Counted from the stretch's first letter, positions 1 to 8,847 are shown. The stretch is 15,085 nt of DNA from Acetobacteraceae bacterium UBA6159 (GCA_002422345.1 DIUL01000009.1:3411-18495), one strand, 5' to 3'. Program-made: numbers and translations. Notes: generated from the letters alone by a model not told the origin.

Positions 1-481
1 CCGCCCGAGAATTCGTGCGGGAACCGATACATCGAATCGCGTGGCAGGCGGACCTTGTCCATCAGCGCGGCGACCTTGTCGTCGATGTCCTTCTTGCCGC
101 TCGCCAGGCCGAAGTTGATCAGCGGTTCGGCCAGGATGTCCCGCACCTTCATTCGCGGATTGAGCGAGCTGAACGGGTCCTGGAACACGACCTGCACATG
201 CCGGCGCAATGCGCGCAGCTTGCCGGCCGACATGTTGTCGATCCGCTGCCCGCCCAGCCAGACCTCACCGTCGGTGATCGGATACAGGCGGAGGATGGCC
301 TTGCCGACGGTGGATTTGCCGCACCCGGACTCGCCCACCAGCGACAATGTCTCCCCGCGCCTGATGTCGAAGGACACGCCGTCGACGGCATAGACCTTGG
401 CGGTGACCTGACCCAGCAATCCCCCATGGATCGGGAAGTGCTTCTTGAGGTCCTTGACCTCAAGCAAAGGCTGCTCGTTCG

Positions 482-485
<4 letters not shown>
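1..485 (-). CDS. dppF: Peptide ABC transporter ATP-binding protein, DppF/OppF type (3' part beyond window)
   Basis: This is one of the two cytoplasmic ATPases that power a Dpp/Opp-type importer. Translating the minus strand from the ATG at 485 gives an unbroken frame of 161 residues to the left edge. It shows a typical N terminus (LLEVKDLKKHF), Walker A GESGCGKST at residues 51-59 and the Q-loop in VVFQDPFSSLNP (Gln102). The window ends inside the ABC signature (FSGG), so Walker B, the H-loop and the C-terminal oligopeptide domain are missing because of the window edge, not gene damage. The ATG overlaps the stop of the upstream dppD gene by 4 bp (ATGA), implying translational coupling. The LSLVGESGCGKST and QDPFSSLNPRM motifs are typical of the F subunit rather than D. 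Substrate cannot be read from the ATPase. Confidence 0.93.
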
Positions 486-1471
<986 letters not shown>

Positions 1472-1475
1472 GGAA

Positions 1476-2387
1476 TTACAACCGCTTCGCCAGGCGGGGA
1501 TCGAGGGCGTCACGCAGCCCGTCACCCAGCAGATTAACCGCGAGCACCGTGATCGAGAGGAAGATCGCCGGGAAGAACACGATGTACGGCTTCACCTGCC
1601 ACAGGGCCCGTCCCTCCGCCATGATGTTGCCCCAGCTTGGGACGATCGGCGGCGTGCCGGCACCGATGAACGACAGGGTCGCTTCCGCGATCATCGCGGA
1701 GGCGCAGATGAAGGTCCCCTGCACCATCAGCGGCGCCAGCGTATTCGGCAGGATGTGCTTCCAGATGATCACCGGCACCCGCGTGCCCGACGCGATCGCC
1801 GCCTCCACATAGGGCTGCTCCCGCAGCGACAGCACGACGCCACGCACCAGGCGGCAGACGCGGGGGAACTCGGCGATCGAGATCGCGATGATCACGTTCT
1901 TCACCGAGGCCCGGGTAAGCGCCATCAGCGCGATCGCCAGCAGGATCGGCGGGATCGACATCAGCCCGTCCATGACGCGCATGACGATCGCATCGACCCG
2001 GCGCATGAAGCCCGCCACCAGGCCCAATGTCGTGCCCATGATCGCGGCCAGGGCGGCGACCGAGAAACCGACCAGCAACGAGACCTGCGATCCGTAGATC
2101 ACGCGCGAATACACGTCGCGGCCGAGCATATCGGTGCCGAACCAGTACTGGGCGGAGGGTTCGCGCGTGCGGCGGGCCGGGGCGAGCGCGGTCGGGTCCT
2201 TGGTGCCCAGGAACGGCGCCAGCAGGGCGATCAGGATCATGATCCCGACCAGCGTGCCGCCGACCACGATCGTCGGATGGCGGTAGATGAAACCCATGAC
2301 CCGGCCACGCTCCTTCGGCGTGGGCAGGACGTCGGGCAGGACGGTGGCCTCGCGGAAGCCACCGACGGGCGATGATGTCGCGCTCAA
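1476..2387 (-). CDS. dppC: Peptide ABC transporter permease, DppC type
   Basis: This is an inner-membrane permease subunit, 303 residues, pairing with DppB to form the translocation channel. The N terminus is cytoplasmic and is followed by a first membrane segment (about 39-60). A periplasmic stretch carries the family hallmark FGTDMLGRDVYSR (83-95), followed by a five-helix binding-protein-dependent transport core. The EAA coupling loop that docks onto the ATPases is at about 194-215 (YVEAAIASG and HILPN). The C terminus DGLRDALDPRL is characteristic of DppC/OppC. The start overlaps the dppB stop by 4 bp (ATGA), and dppD begins 4 bp after the stop, so the gene sits in the middle of a tightly coupled operon. 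Length and motifs are normal. The transported ligand (di-/oligopeptide, opine or similar) is undetermined. Confidence 0.95.
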   Translation of the reverse strand: MSATSSPVGGFREATVLPDVLPTPKERGRVMGFIYRHPTIVVGGTLVGIMILIALLAPFLGTKDPTALAPARRTREPSAQYWFGTDMLGRDVYSRVIYGSQVSLLVGFSVAALAAIMGTTLGLVAGFMRRVDAIVMRVMDGLMSIPPILLAIALMALTRASVKNVIIAISIAEFPRVCRLVRGVVLSLREQPYVEAAIASGTRVPVIIWKHILPNTLAPLMVQGTFICASAMIAEATLSFIGAGTPPIVPSWGNIMAEGRALWQVKPYIVFFPAIFLSITVLAVNLLGDGLRDALDPRLAKRL

Positions 2388-3325
2388 TACCGGATCCTCG
2401 GGTCAAAGAGTGTATAGAGCAGGTCAACGATCAGGTTCACCACGACGTAGGTGAAGCTGAACAGCAGGACGACGCCCTGGATGACCGGGTAGTCGCGTCG
2501 CAGGATCGCATCCACGGTCAACCGGCCGAGGCCGGGGATCGCGAACACGCTCTCGGTCACCACCGCGCCGCCGATCAGCACGGCGAAGCCGATGCCGACG
2601 ATGGTCACGATCGGCACCGCGGCGTTCTTCAGCGCATGGATGAACAGGATGCCCTTCTGGCCGACGCCCTTGGCCTTGGCCGTCCGCACATAGTCCTGCG
2701 ACAGCACGTCCAGCATCGTCGCCCGGGTGATGCGCGCGATCAGGGCCATGTAGACCAGCCCCAGCGCCACCGCCGGCAGGATCAGGTTGCGGAGGAACGG
2801 TCCCAGCCCCTCGGAGATCGAGGTGAAGCCCTGCACCGGCAGCCAGTCCAGCTTCAGCGCGAACACATAGGCCAGCAGATAGCCGATCACGAAGACCGGG
2901 GTGGAGAAGCCGAACACCGCGAGGAACATCACCGCGCGGTCGATGATCGTGCCGTGCTTCCAGGCCGCGATCACGCCCATCGGAATGGCGAAGGACAGCG
3001 ACAGGGCGAGCGTGAGCAGCATGAGCGAGACGGTCGGCTCGATCCGCTGCGCGATCATGTGGGAGACGGGCAGGTTGGTGAAGATCGAGTTCCCGAGGTC
3101 ACCCCGCAGCACGTCCCACAGCCAGTCGAAGAACCGCACCAGGAACGGCCGGTCGAGGCCCAGGGACTCCCGGATCCGCTCGACATCCGCCGGCGTCGCC
3201 TGGTCGCCGGCGATCACCGCCGCCGGGTCGCCAGGCGCGAGATACAGCAGGCTGAACACGAAGAACGCCACCACCAGGATAACCGGGATGGTCGCGGTGA
3301 TGCGGCGCAAGGCATATGCGATCAT
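2384..3325 (-). CDS. dppB: Peptide ABC transporter permease, DppB type
   Basis: This is the partner inner-membrane permease, 313 residues. The first helix (about 8-29) ends in the family signature LAPGDPA (29-35). The periplasmic helical region with SLGLDRP (54-60) and LGNSIF (77-82) follows, then five more hydrophobic segments. The EAA cytoplasmic loop is at about 212-232 (YVRTAKAKGVG). The C terminus ends LYTLFDPRIRY, as is usual for DppB. A purine-rich AGAGGG ribosome-binding site lies about 9 bases upstream of the ATG at 3325. The gene follows the substrate-binding protein after about 250 bp, a larger gap than anywhere else in this operon, so it may have its own promoter or translation control. 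A small open frame upstream ends in ATGA on this start codon. Confidence 0.95.
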   Translation of the reverse strand: MIAYALRRITATIPVILVVAFFVFSLLYLAPGDPAAVIAGDQATPADVERIRESLGLDRPFLVRFFDWLWDVLRGDLGNSIFTNLPVSHMIAQRIEPTVSLMLLTLALSLSFAIPMGVIAAWKHGTIIDRAVMFLAVFGFSTPVFVIGYLLAYVFALKLDWLPVQGFTSISEGLGPFLRNLILPAVALGLVYMALIARITRATMLDVLSQDYVRTAKAKGVGQKGILFIHALKNAAVPIVTIVGIGFAVLIGGAVVTESVFAIPGLGRLTVDAILRRDYPVIQGVVLLFSFTYVVVNLIVDLLYTLFDPRIRY

Positions 3326-3579
3326 CGGTACATCCCTCTGATCGGCGCATCACCAACTGGCCAAGCCTGCGGGGATTGCCAATGGTTCCGGCGGATTGTC
3401 ACCGCGCGTCGTTTCACTTTCAGGACTCCCTGACGATCCATGCTTCGGTCAGCCCCCTCATATTCCTTTCGCCGGATCGGCATCTTTGGCCGAACCGCGA
3501 TCGATGGTGAACCCTGCCTCAGCACGTCGGGAAACGCCAGAGGGCCATGGGTTTGTCTATATATTGATCCGGACCGCGC
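3326..3579 (-). other. Spacer between binding-protein gene and dppB
   Basis: This 254-bp gap interrupts an otherwise overlapping operon. On the minus strand it holds an AT-rich patch (TATATA, about 3559-3566), two short hairpins (TCAGG-GAGT-CCTGA at about 3420-3433; GCCG-ATC-CGGC at about 3472-3482) and the dppB ribosome-binding site. An open frame from an ATG at 3441 encodes 39 basic residues and stops exactly on the dppB start. A GAGGGGG stretch sits 11 bases before that ATG. I cannot tell whether it is expressed. Gaps of this kind after binding-protein genes often hold attenuating or mRNA-stabilising hairpins; no U-tract terminator is visible here. Confidence 0.4.
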
Positions 3580-5154
3580 TCAGGCCTTGTCGGCGCCCCA
3601 GAAGACCGGCGCCGATCCCTTCAGCAGGCCGGTGACGTTCTTCCGCCACGCCGCGTGCGGCAGGTACTGGCCGCAGGGAATGATCGGCACCGAATCGAAC
3701 GCGGCGAGCTGATAGTCCGCCTCCAGCTTCCGCTTCTCGGCATCCGTTCCGGCGTCGATCCAGCTTGCATAGGCGGCCTCGATCCGCGGATCGTCGGGCC
3801 AGCCGAACCAGGCCTTGGCGCCGTTGCTCCGCATCGGGTTGGACAGCAGCGGGTCGGTGAACTCGGCCGCGGGGGCGCCGGCGGGGAACAGCGACCAGCC
3901 GCCCTTGTCGAGTTCGGCCTTCGACGTCCGCCGCTGCACGACCGTGCCCCAGTCCACCATCTGCTCGTCTATGTTCAGCCCGACCTTGCGCAGGGCATCG
4001 ACCGCGACGGTGATGAAGGCATTGTAGACGACCTGGTCGGTCGGGTGGAGCACGACCAGCTTCTCGCCCTTGTAGCCCGACGCCTGGACCATCTTGCGGA
4101 CCTCGTCGCGGGATTTCTGCTTGCGGACGATGTCCATCCCCGCCTCAGTGGCCGAGGGCGAGCCGGGCGTCAGGAACCCGATCGGGGCGCGCCAGGTGGA
4201 CGGGTCCTCTCCCATCGCCGCGATCATGCATTCCTTCTGGTCGATCGCCGCCATCATGGCGCGCCGCAGCGCCGGGTTCGCCGTGGGCCCGACCAGGTGG
4301 TTCGGCCGCAGGACCGCGATGGTGCCGAAGACGTCCAGCAGGCCGGTGGTCACGCCGGCGTTGCGCTTCAGCATCGGGATCAGATCCGGCTGCGGCAATT
4401 CCAGCCAGTCGACCTCCCCCGACGCCAGCGCGTTCGCCGCGGTCGCCGGGTCGGGGATCACCTTCCACTCCACCCGGTCGACGAACACCTTGTGCCCGCC
4501 GGCGGTGTAGGACGCCGGCTCATTGCGCGGCACATAGCCGTCGAAGCGGGCGAAGGAGGCGAAGCTGCCCGAGACGTAGTCTTCCTTGACGAACCGGAAC
4601 GGCCCGCAGCCGACGATCTCCGCCACCTGCTTGAAGGGATCGGTGGAGGCGGCGATCCGTTCCGGCATCATCACGGGGGACGGCTGCACCTTGGACAGGA
4701 AGTGCGCCAGCAGCGGGAACGGCTTCTTCAGGCGCCAGACCAGGGTCTTGCCGTCCGGCGCCTCGATCGCGTCGACGCGGGCATCGAAGATCGGCGCCAC
4801 GGCATCCCGCTTGAGCCAGCGTTGCAGCGACGCCAGGCAGTCCCGCGCCAGCACCGGCGTGCCGTCGTGCCAGACCAGGCCGTCGCGCAATTTCATCGTC
4901 CAGCGCTTGCCATCGTCCTCGATCACATGGCCCTGGACCATCAAGGGCTGGGGATTGAAGGACACGTCACGCCCATACAGCGTCTCGTACGTCATCAGCG
5001 CGAAGTTGCGGGTGACGGTGGCGGTGGTCCACACCGGATCCAGGCTCGTCAGGTTCGCCTGTGGCACGAAAATCAGGGTCTTCGCCTTCTGCCCCAATGC
5101 CGGGGCGGCAAGCGTGGTGGCGGCGGCGCCAGCCAGAAAGCCGCGTCGTTTCAT
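3580..5154 (-). CDS. ABC transporter substrate-binding protein, family 5 (peptide/nickel type)
   Basis: This is the exported ligand-binding protein of the downstream Dpp-type permease, 524 residues. I chose the ATG at 5154 because it directly gives a signal peptide: MKRRGFLAG, a hydrophobic stretch, then cleavage near residue 20-22 (APALGQ). The RR-x-F-L pattern suggests Tat export. An upstream in-frame ATG (5220) adds 22 residues that would bury the signal. Family-5 features include SLDPVWTT near the mature N terminus, WTMKLRDGLVWHDGTPV (about 90-106), the GCGPFRF strand (about 189-195) and RRAMMAAIDQ in the middle. It is first in the operon order of a dpp locus. A specific ligand cannot be inferred from sequence, since this family covers di-/oligopeptides, nickel, opines and glutathione. 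Confidence 0.92.
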   Translation of the reverse strand: MKRRGFLAGAAATTLAAPALGQKAKTLIFVPQANLTSLDPVWTTATVTRNFALMTYETLYGRDVSFNPQPLMVQGHVIEDDGKRWTMKLRDGLVWHDGTPVLARDCLASLQRWLKRDAVAPIFDARVDAIEAPDGKTLVWRLKKPFPLLAHFLSKVQPSPVMMPERIAASTDPFKQVAEIVGCGPFRFVKEDYVSGSFASFARFDGYVPRNEPASYTAGGHKVFVDRVEWKVIPDPATAANALASGEVDWLELPQPDLIPMLKRNAGVTTGLLDVFGTIAVLRPNHLVGPTANPALRRAMMAAIDQKECMIAAMGEDPSTWRAPIGFLTPGSPSATEAGMDIVRKQKSRDEVRKMVQASGYKGEKLVVLHPTDQVVYNAFITVAVDALRKVGLNIDEQMVDWGTVVQRRTSKAELDKGGWSLFPAGAPAAEFTDPLLSNPMRSNGAKAWFGWPDDPRIEAAYASWIDAGTDAEKRKLEADYQLAAFDSVPIIPCGQYLPHAAWRKNVTGLLKGSAPVFWGADKA

Positions 5155-5255
5155 CTCTTGGAGTCCCCTCGTCCTGATAACGGACGTTTCAGTTGGGTCG
5201 ATGCTAAGTCCTACGGCCAAAGACGCAAGAGGGATGGGCCGAACGGCGGGGTTTC

Positions 5256-6281
5256 CTACCCCCCGAATATCTCACGCCACAATTCAACAATGTCCGGCAG
5301 GCCCTTGACCATCTCGGCTGGGGTCAGGCTGACCAGCTTGACCTCGGACAAGGGCCGCGTGCCCTGCAAGGCCGGGGCGTCGGCGCGCACCGGTTCAATG
5401 TTCCATTCCGCGCAGGCCTGGGCGAAATCCTGGCTGAGCAGCCATTCCAGGAACAGGCGCGCCGCAGCGGGATGCGGGGCGGCGGTCAGGACGGCGGCCG
5501 GCCCGACCGTGAGCACGGCCCCGTCCTCGGGGTACATGAAAGCCACCGGGTTGCCCTTGCGGATATTCTGGATCGCGGTGCTGGTGGGCACCGTTCCGAC
5601 CAGCGCCTCCCCCGCCGTGATCGTCGCGATCGGATCATTGCCGGACCGCCCGACGCGCGGCTTGTTCGCCGCCAGCTTCTCGAAATACGCGGTGCCGTAC
5701 TGCTTGTGCATCAGCAGCGCCCATTGCGCGACATAGGCGCTGAAGCCCGGATGCCCGACCGCGAGCCTGCCACGCCATTTCGGATCGGCAAGATCGCCGA
5801 ACCGCCTGGGCCGGTCCCCGGGCTGCAACGATGTCGCGTGGCAGGCCAGGACCTGCAACGTCGCCGTCGTCGGATAGTAATAGCCGGGATCGCCCAACCC
5901 ATCGAACAAGGGGCCGAGCTGCGCGGCGTTCCTTGCGTCATAGCGGGCCAGGGCGCCACGTGCCTTGAGGGAGATATACTGTGCGATGTCGGTCGAGCTG
6001 TAGACATCGCATTGCGGCGTATTGTTCCGCAGTTCCTGTTGCAGCCTGGTATAGGCAACCTGCCCCGTCGTGCGGATCGCGGTCACGGCCACGCCCGGAT
6101 AGCGGGAGGTGAACCGCTTGCCCATGACCTCGGCGACCTCGCCGCTCATTTGCGAGATGTACCAGGTTACCGCGCCTTCCTTGCGCGCGGCTTCATACAG
6201 ATCATTGGGTTGCGCCAGGGCCGGAGACAGCAGGCCCGCGCTTGCGAGACCGCCGACGGCCAGTCTTCGGGTGAGGGTCAT
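5256..6281 (-). CDS. Extracellular solute-binding protein, iron/thiamine/phosphonate-type class
   Basis: This is a periplasmic binding protein of the group that includes Fe3+, thiamine, putrescine and 2-aminoethylphosphonate receptors (341 residues). The N terminus MTLTRRLAVGG with a hydrophobic run and LSPALAQ gives a signal peptide cut at about residue 23, with a twin-arginine pair. The core shows LYEAARKEGAVTWY (28-41), a typical first strand and helix, then RFTSRYPGV (56-64), a CDVYSS strand (91-96), a YYYP cluster (134-137), and LADPKWRGRLAV (164-175), a strong family motif. An AAGGTC-like AGAGGT site precedes the ATG. It is an orphan here: no permease or ATPase of its own class is adjacent, and the neighbouring Dpp permease belongs to a different class. 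It lies 101 bp upstream of the family-5 binding protein and could be co-transcribed with it. Ligand unknown. Confidence 0.85.
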   Translation of the reverse strand: MTLTRRLAVGGLASAGLLSPALAQPNDLYEAARKEGAVTWYISQMSGEVAEVMGKRFTSRYPGVAVTAIRTTGQVAYTRLQQELRNNTPQCDVYSSTDIAQYISLKARGALARYDARNAAQLGPLFDGLGDPGYYYPTTATLQVLACHATSLQPGDRPRRFGDLADPKWRGRLAVGHPGFSAYVAQWALLMHKQYGTAYFEKLAANKPRVGRSGNDPIATITAGEALVGTVPTSTAIQNIRKGNPVAFMYPEDGAVLTVGPAAVLTAAPHPAAARLFLEWLLSQDFAQACAEWNIEPVRADAPALQGTRPLSEVKLVSLTPAEMVKGLPDIVELWREIFGG

Positions 6282-6353
6282 GGGGACCTCTTGGACGTTT
6301 ATTGTTGTATCGGGTCAGACTACGTCCGGCGAACGGGAAAGGGAAACCACGCC

Positions 6354-6965
6354 ATGACCATCGACCCGGCCGACCGGATCATCGGTATCTACACGCGCCA
6401 CGCGGCGGCGTTCGACCGGCAGCGCCTGCGCGACCTTGCCGAACGCGCCTGGCTGGAACGGTTCCTCGCACTGGTACCGGATGGGGCCGAGGTTCTGGAC
6501 CTGGGATGCGGCATGGGCGAGCCGATCGCGCGTCATCTGATCGAAGCCGGCCGTTGCGTCACCGGCGTCGATTCATCGCCCGGCTTGCTGGACCTGTGCC
6601 GCCAGCGCTTCCCCACACACACCTGGATCCACGCCGATATGCGCTTGGTGTCGCTGGGCCGGCGGTTTCACGGCCTGCTCGCCTGGGACAGTTTCTTCCA
6701 TCTGCGTGCCGCCGACCAGCGCGCGATGTTCCCGATTTTCGCCGCCCACGCCGCACCGGGCGCCGCGCTGATGTTCACCTCCGGCCCCGCGGCCGGGGAG
6801 GCGCTGGGCGTGTTCGAGGGCGAAACACTGTACCATGCCAGCCTGGACCCGGCGGAATACCGGGACCTGCTGGCGGCGAACGGGTTCACGGTCGCGGGCC
6901 ACAGGCCGGAGGACCCGGACTGCGGCGGCCGCACCGTTTGGTTAGCCCGGCTGATTCCAGCGTAG
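6354..6965 (+). CDS. Class I SAM-dependent methyltransferase (small, Methyltransf_11/25 type)
   Basis: This is a cytoplasmic 203-residue protein with a seven-strand SAM-binding fold. Motif I VLDLGCGMGEP is at 47-57, the acidic post-I residue in GVDSS is Asp73, and motif II is ADMR (94-97) with a following WDSFFHL segment (111-117). The N terminus YTRHAAAFDRQR (13-24) is typical of free-standing methyltransferases in this group. The ATG at 6354 is preceded by GGGAAAGGGA, a usable ribosome-binding site; the frame stays open far upstream, but that part is antisense to the binding-protein gene. It is transcribed away from the binding-protein gene (72 bp between starts), and its last 24 bp overlap the 3' end of the convergent M81 gene. 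The methyl acceptor cannot be predicted. Confidence 0.88.
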   Translation: MTIDPADRIIGIYTRHAAAFDRQRLRDLAERAWLERFLALVPDGAEVLDLGCGMGEPIARHLIEAGRCVTGVDSSPGLLDLCRQRFPTHTWIHADMRLVSLGRRFHGLLAWDSFFHLRAADQRAMFPIFAAHAAPGAALMFTSGPAAGEALGVFEGETLYHASLDPAEYRDLLAANGFTVAGHRPEDPDCGGRTVWLARLIPA

Positions 6966-8450
6966 ATCGGCTTCCAACGGAAACACCGGGCGCTTCACCT
7001 TGCGGAAGGTCAGTTGCGAATAGTCGGAGGTGCAGACGCCCACCCCGGCGCACTCCACGATCTCCCGCGCGATCTTACCGATATCGGCGCGCCAATGGAC
7101 CCGGCTTTTGATCGCGACATATTTCTTCTTCGTCGGATCAATCCCCAGGACCTGGATCATTTCCTGCGCCGTCGGCTCGATATGGCGGCTGAGCAGGACG
7201 ATCTGTACCTTCCCCGTATCGAGCACCGCCGTCGTGCCCATGTAGATCGGCAGCCCCGGCGTCAGCCCGCCCTTCAGCCGGAAATTGCCGGACGAAATCG
7301 TCTGCACCGTGCCCGTAACGGTCAGCGGGGAACTGGTAACCGGAAGCTGCGGCATCGGCAATTTGGCGCCGATCGTCAGCGTCACGGTCGCGCCCACGCC
7401 GGCGGCGATCGCCTGCTGCACGGCCTCCGGGTCATAGATCCCGAAGAACACGACATCCTCCAACCCCTGGCGGATGATCTCCCGCAGCGTATCCGTCGTG
7501 TCCATCGTGCCGCCGCTGGCGCAGTTGTCGTAGTGATCCAGCAGCACGACCGGCAGCGCGCCGTCCTGGCCCAACGCCTTGGCGCGGGTGACGGATTGCT
7601 CCAGAGGCTCGATATCGAACATGAACTGCTCGCGCGCCTGCCAGGCCATGCCCAGCAGCTCGTCGACCATCGCCTGAGCCTCGGCCGGATTGTTGTCGGT
7701 GCAGACCACGGCTGACAGACCGGCATTCGCCACGTCCGCGTGCGGGAACCCCACGAACAGGCTGGCGGTCAGCGCTCGGCCGGACGCCTCCCACTCCGCG
7801 CACTTCTCCTGCAGGTCCTTGTTGGGAAACCGATGCGTCCCCTGCGCCATCACATGCGGCAGCATCGGCGCCCTGCCCCAGGCGCTGGTCGGCTTCACCT
7901 CCCCCTTCATGACCCGCAGCAGGGCACGGGCCGCGCGTTCGGCGGTCTGGCGCTGATCGATATGCGGGTAGGTGTGATAGCCGGACAGCACCTGGGTTGT
8001 ATCGACCATCGAGTCGAAGAAATTGGCGTGCATGTCATAGGCGACGCAGATCGGAGTCTTCGGGTCGATCGCACGGATGCGGCGCAGCAACTCCCCTTCC
8101 CCATCGTCGAAGCGTTCGGCGACCATCGCGCCATGCAGGTCCAGCCACAGGGCATCGAAGCCGCCCTTCGCGACCTCATCCGTGATCATCCGGCACATGG
8201 TTTCATAGGCGTCGTGATCCACCTGCCCGCTCGGGGGCGCGCTGGCACAGACCGGCACCACGATCTCGGCCCCCACTTCCGCGGCCACGGCCAGATAGCC
8301 GCCCATGCAGGTGCCCGTGCCGCGGTAATGATCGATGGCGGCCTGGCCCACCAGCAACGTCGTGCCGTTGCGGCAGAACCGGTCCAGCTTCGTGGGCACT
8401 GGTGAGAATGTGTTCGTCTCGTGCGACATCGTCGCCAGCAGCAACCGCAT
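6942..8450 (-). CDS. M81 family metallopeptidase (MlrC-like)
   Basis: This 502-residue protein has the two-part architecture of the MlrC family: an N-terminal DUF1485-type catalytic half and a C-terminal MlrC half. Candidate metal-binding residues are in SHETNTFS (9-16), LDLHGAMV (103-110) and AYDMHANF (137-144), with GYHTYPHID (157-165) following. The C-terminal half opens with the DHYDN and GG(T)MD motif. MlrC of Sphingomonas cleaves the linear tetrapeptide product of microcystin, but no mlrA, mlrB or mlrD is present here, so microcystin breakdown is not implied. The ATG at 8450 gives the family start MRLLLATMSHETNTF and has a GGGAGAG ribosome-binding site; the frame remains open to 8765 without homology-like sequence. 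It is encoded in the same direction as the Dpp importer, suggesting intracellular hydrolysis of an imported peptide (inference). Confidence 0.93.
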   Translation of the reverse strand: MRLLLATMSHETNTFSPVPTKLDRFCRNGTTLLVGQAAIDHYRGTGTCMGGYLAVAAEVGAEIVVPVCASAPPSGQVDHDAYETMCRMITDEVAKGGFDALWLDLHGAMVAERFDDGEGELLRRIRAIDPKTPICVAYDMHANFFDSMVDTTQVLSGYHTYPHIDQRQTAERAARALLRVMKGEVKPTSAWGRAPMLPHVMAQGTHRFPNKDLQEKCAEWEASGRALTASLFVGFPHADVANAGLSAVVCTDNNPAEAQAMVDELLGMAWQAREQFMFDIEPLEQSVTRAKALGQDGALPVVLLDHYDNCASGGTMDTTDTLREIIRQGLEDVVFFGIYDPEAVQQAIAAGVGATVTLTIGAKLPMPQLPVTSSPLTVTGTVQTISSGNFRLKGGLTPGLPIYMGTTAVLDTGKVQIVLLSRHIEPTAQEMIQVLGIDPTKKKYVAIKSRVHWRADIGKIAREIVECAGVGVCTSDYSQLTFRKVKRPVFPLEADLRWNQPG

Positions 8451-8473
8451 CCGTCTCTCCCGTCTTGCGCGAT

Positions 8474-8496
8474 CCAGGGGGCAGCCTAAGGGCGAA
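8474..8496 (+). repeat. Possible degenerate copy of the right-end hairpin repeat
   Basis: CCAGGGG followed within a few bases by the 11-mer CTAAGGGCGAA (8486-8496) repeats, in the same order, the left arms of the second and third hairpins at 15008-15051. The right arms are not kept, so this copy cannot form the same stems. It lies just upstream of the M81 start codon. The match could be chance. Confidence 0.25.
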
Positions 8497-8607
8497 TCGC
8501 CATCCTTGGCCATCGCGCGTTCCACTGCCCGCCAAACACACGAAACCGGGCCGGAATGGTTGAAAAGGATACCGTCATCCGGCCGGCGAACGGATACTGA
8601 GTGATTT

Positions 8608-8637
8608 CCCCTACGCCGCCCCCATTCCCACCAACCC
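8608..8637 (-). other. Predicted G-quadruplex-forming sequence
   Basis: Read on the minus strand there are four G-tracts (3, 3, 5 and 4 Gs) with loops of 5, 3 and 7 bases, which satisfies the usual G3+N1-7 rule. It lies about 160-190 bases upstream of the M81 start on that gene's coding strand, so it may be in its promoter or 5' leader. Folding is predicted only from pattern. Confidence 0.4.
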
Positions 8638-8847
8638 AACAGGGCCCCTAGCTTCGCGTCATGCGCGAAAAATCCAAGCCGGAGACACGAGCCGCGCGGA
8701 ACTTCAAGGCCACGACACGTTGCATGCCGTCGTCGCCCGACATGGCCTGTCAAGAACGGCGACATCCCGCGACGCTGCAGTCGTCTGCCGGCGATTCAGG
8801 CCGCGCAAATAAAAATCGCTCAGGAGGCCACAAATCTTGCAGAGGGT

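Noticed and set aside
5248..5262. GGGGT/ACCCC hairpin over the stop of the orphan binding-protein gene
   Set aside because: Five-bp stem with no following T-run on the minus strand; too weak to call a terminator.
3655..5736. A 693-codon open frame on the plus strand opposite the two binding-protein genes
   Set aside because: It is arginine-, glycine- and histidine-rich with no recognisable domain, and lies antisense to well-supported genes. This is typical of GC-rich DNA, where antisense stops are rare.
6942..8450. Microcystin-degradation (mlr) cluster
   Set aside because: Only an MlrC-family member is present, with no mlrA, mlrB or mlrD; the M81 family is much broader than microcystin degradation.
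6966..8765. Extended N terminus for the M81 gene (start at 8765)
   Set aside because: The first 105 residues do not resemble the family; ATG 8450 gives the conserved start and has a good ribosome-binding site.
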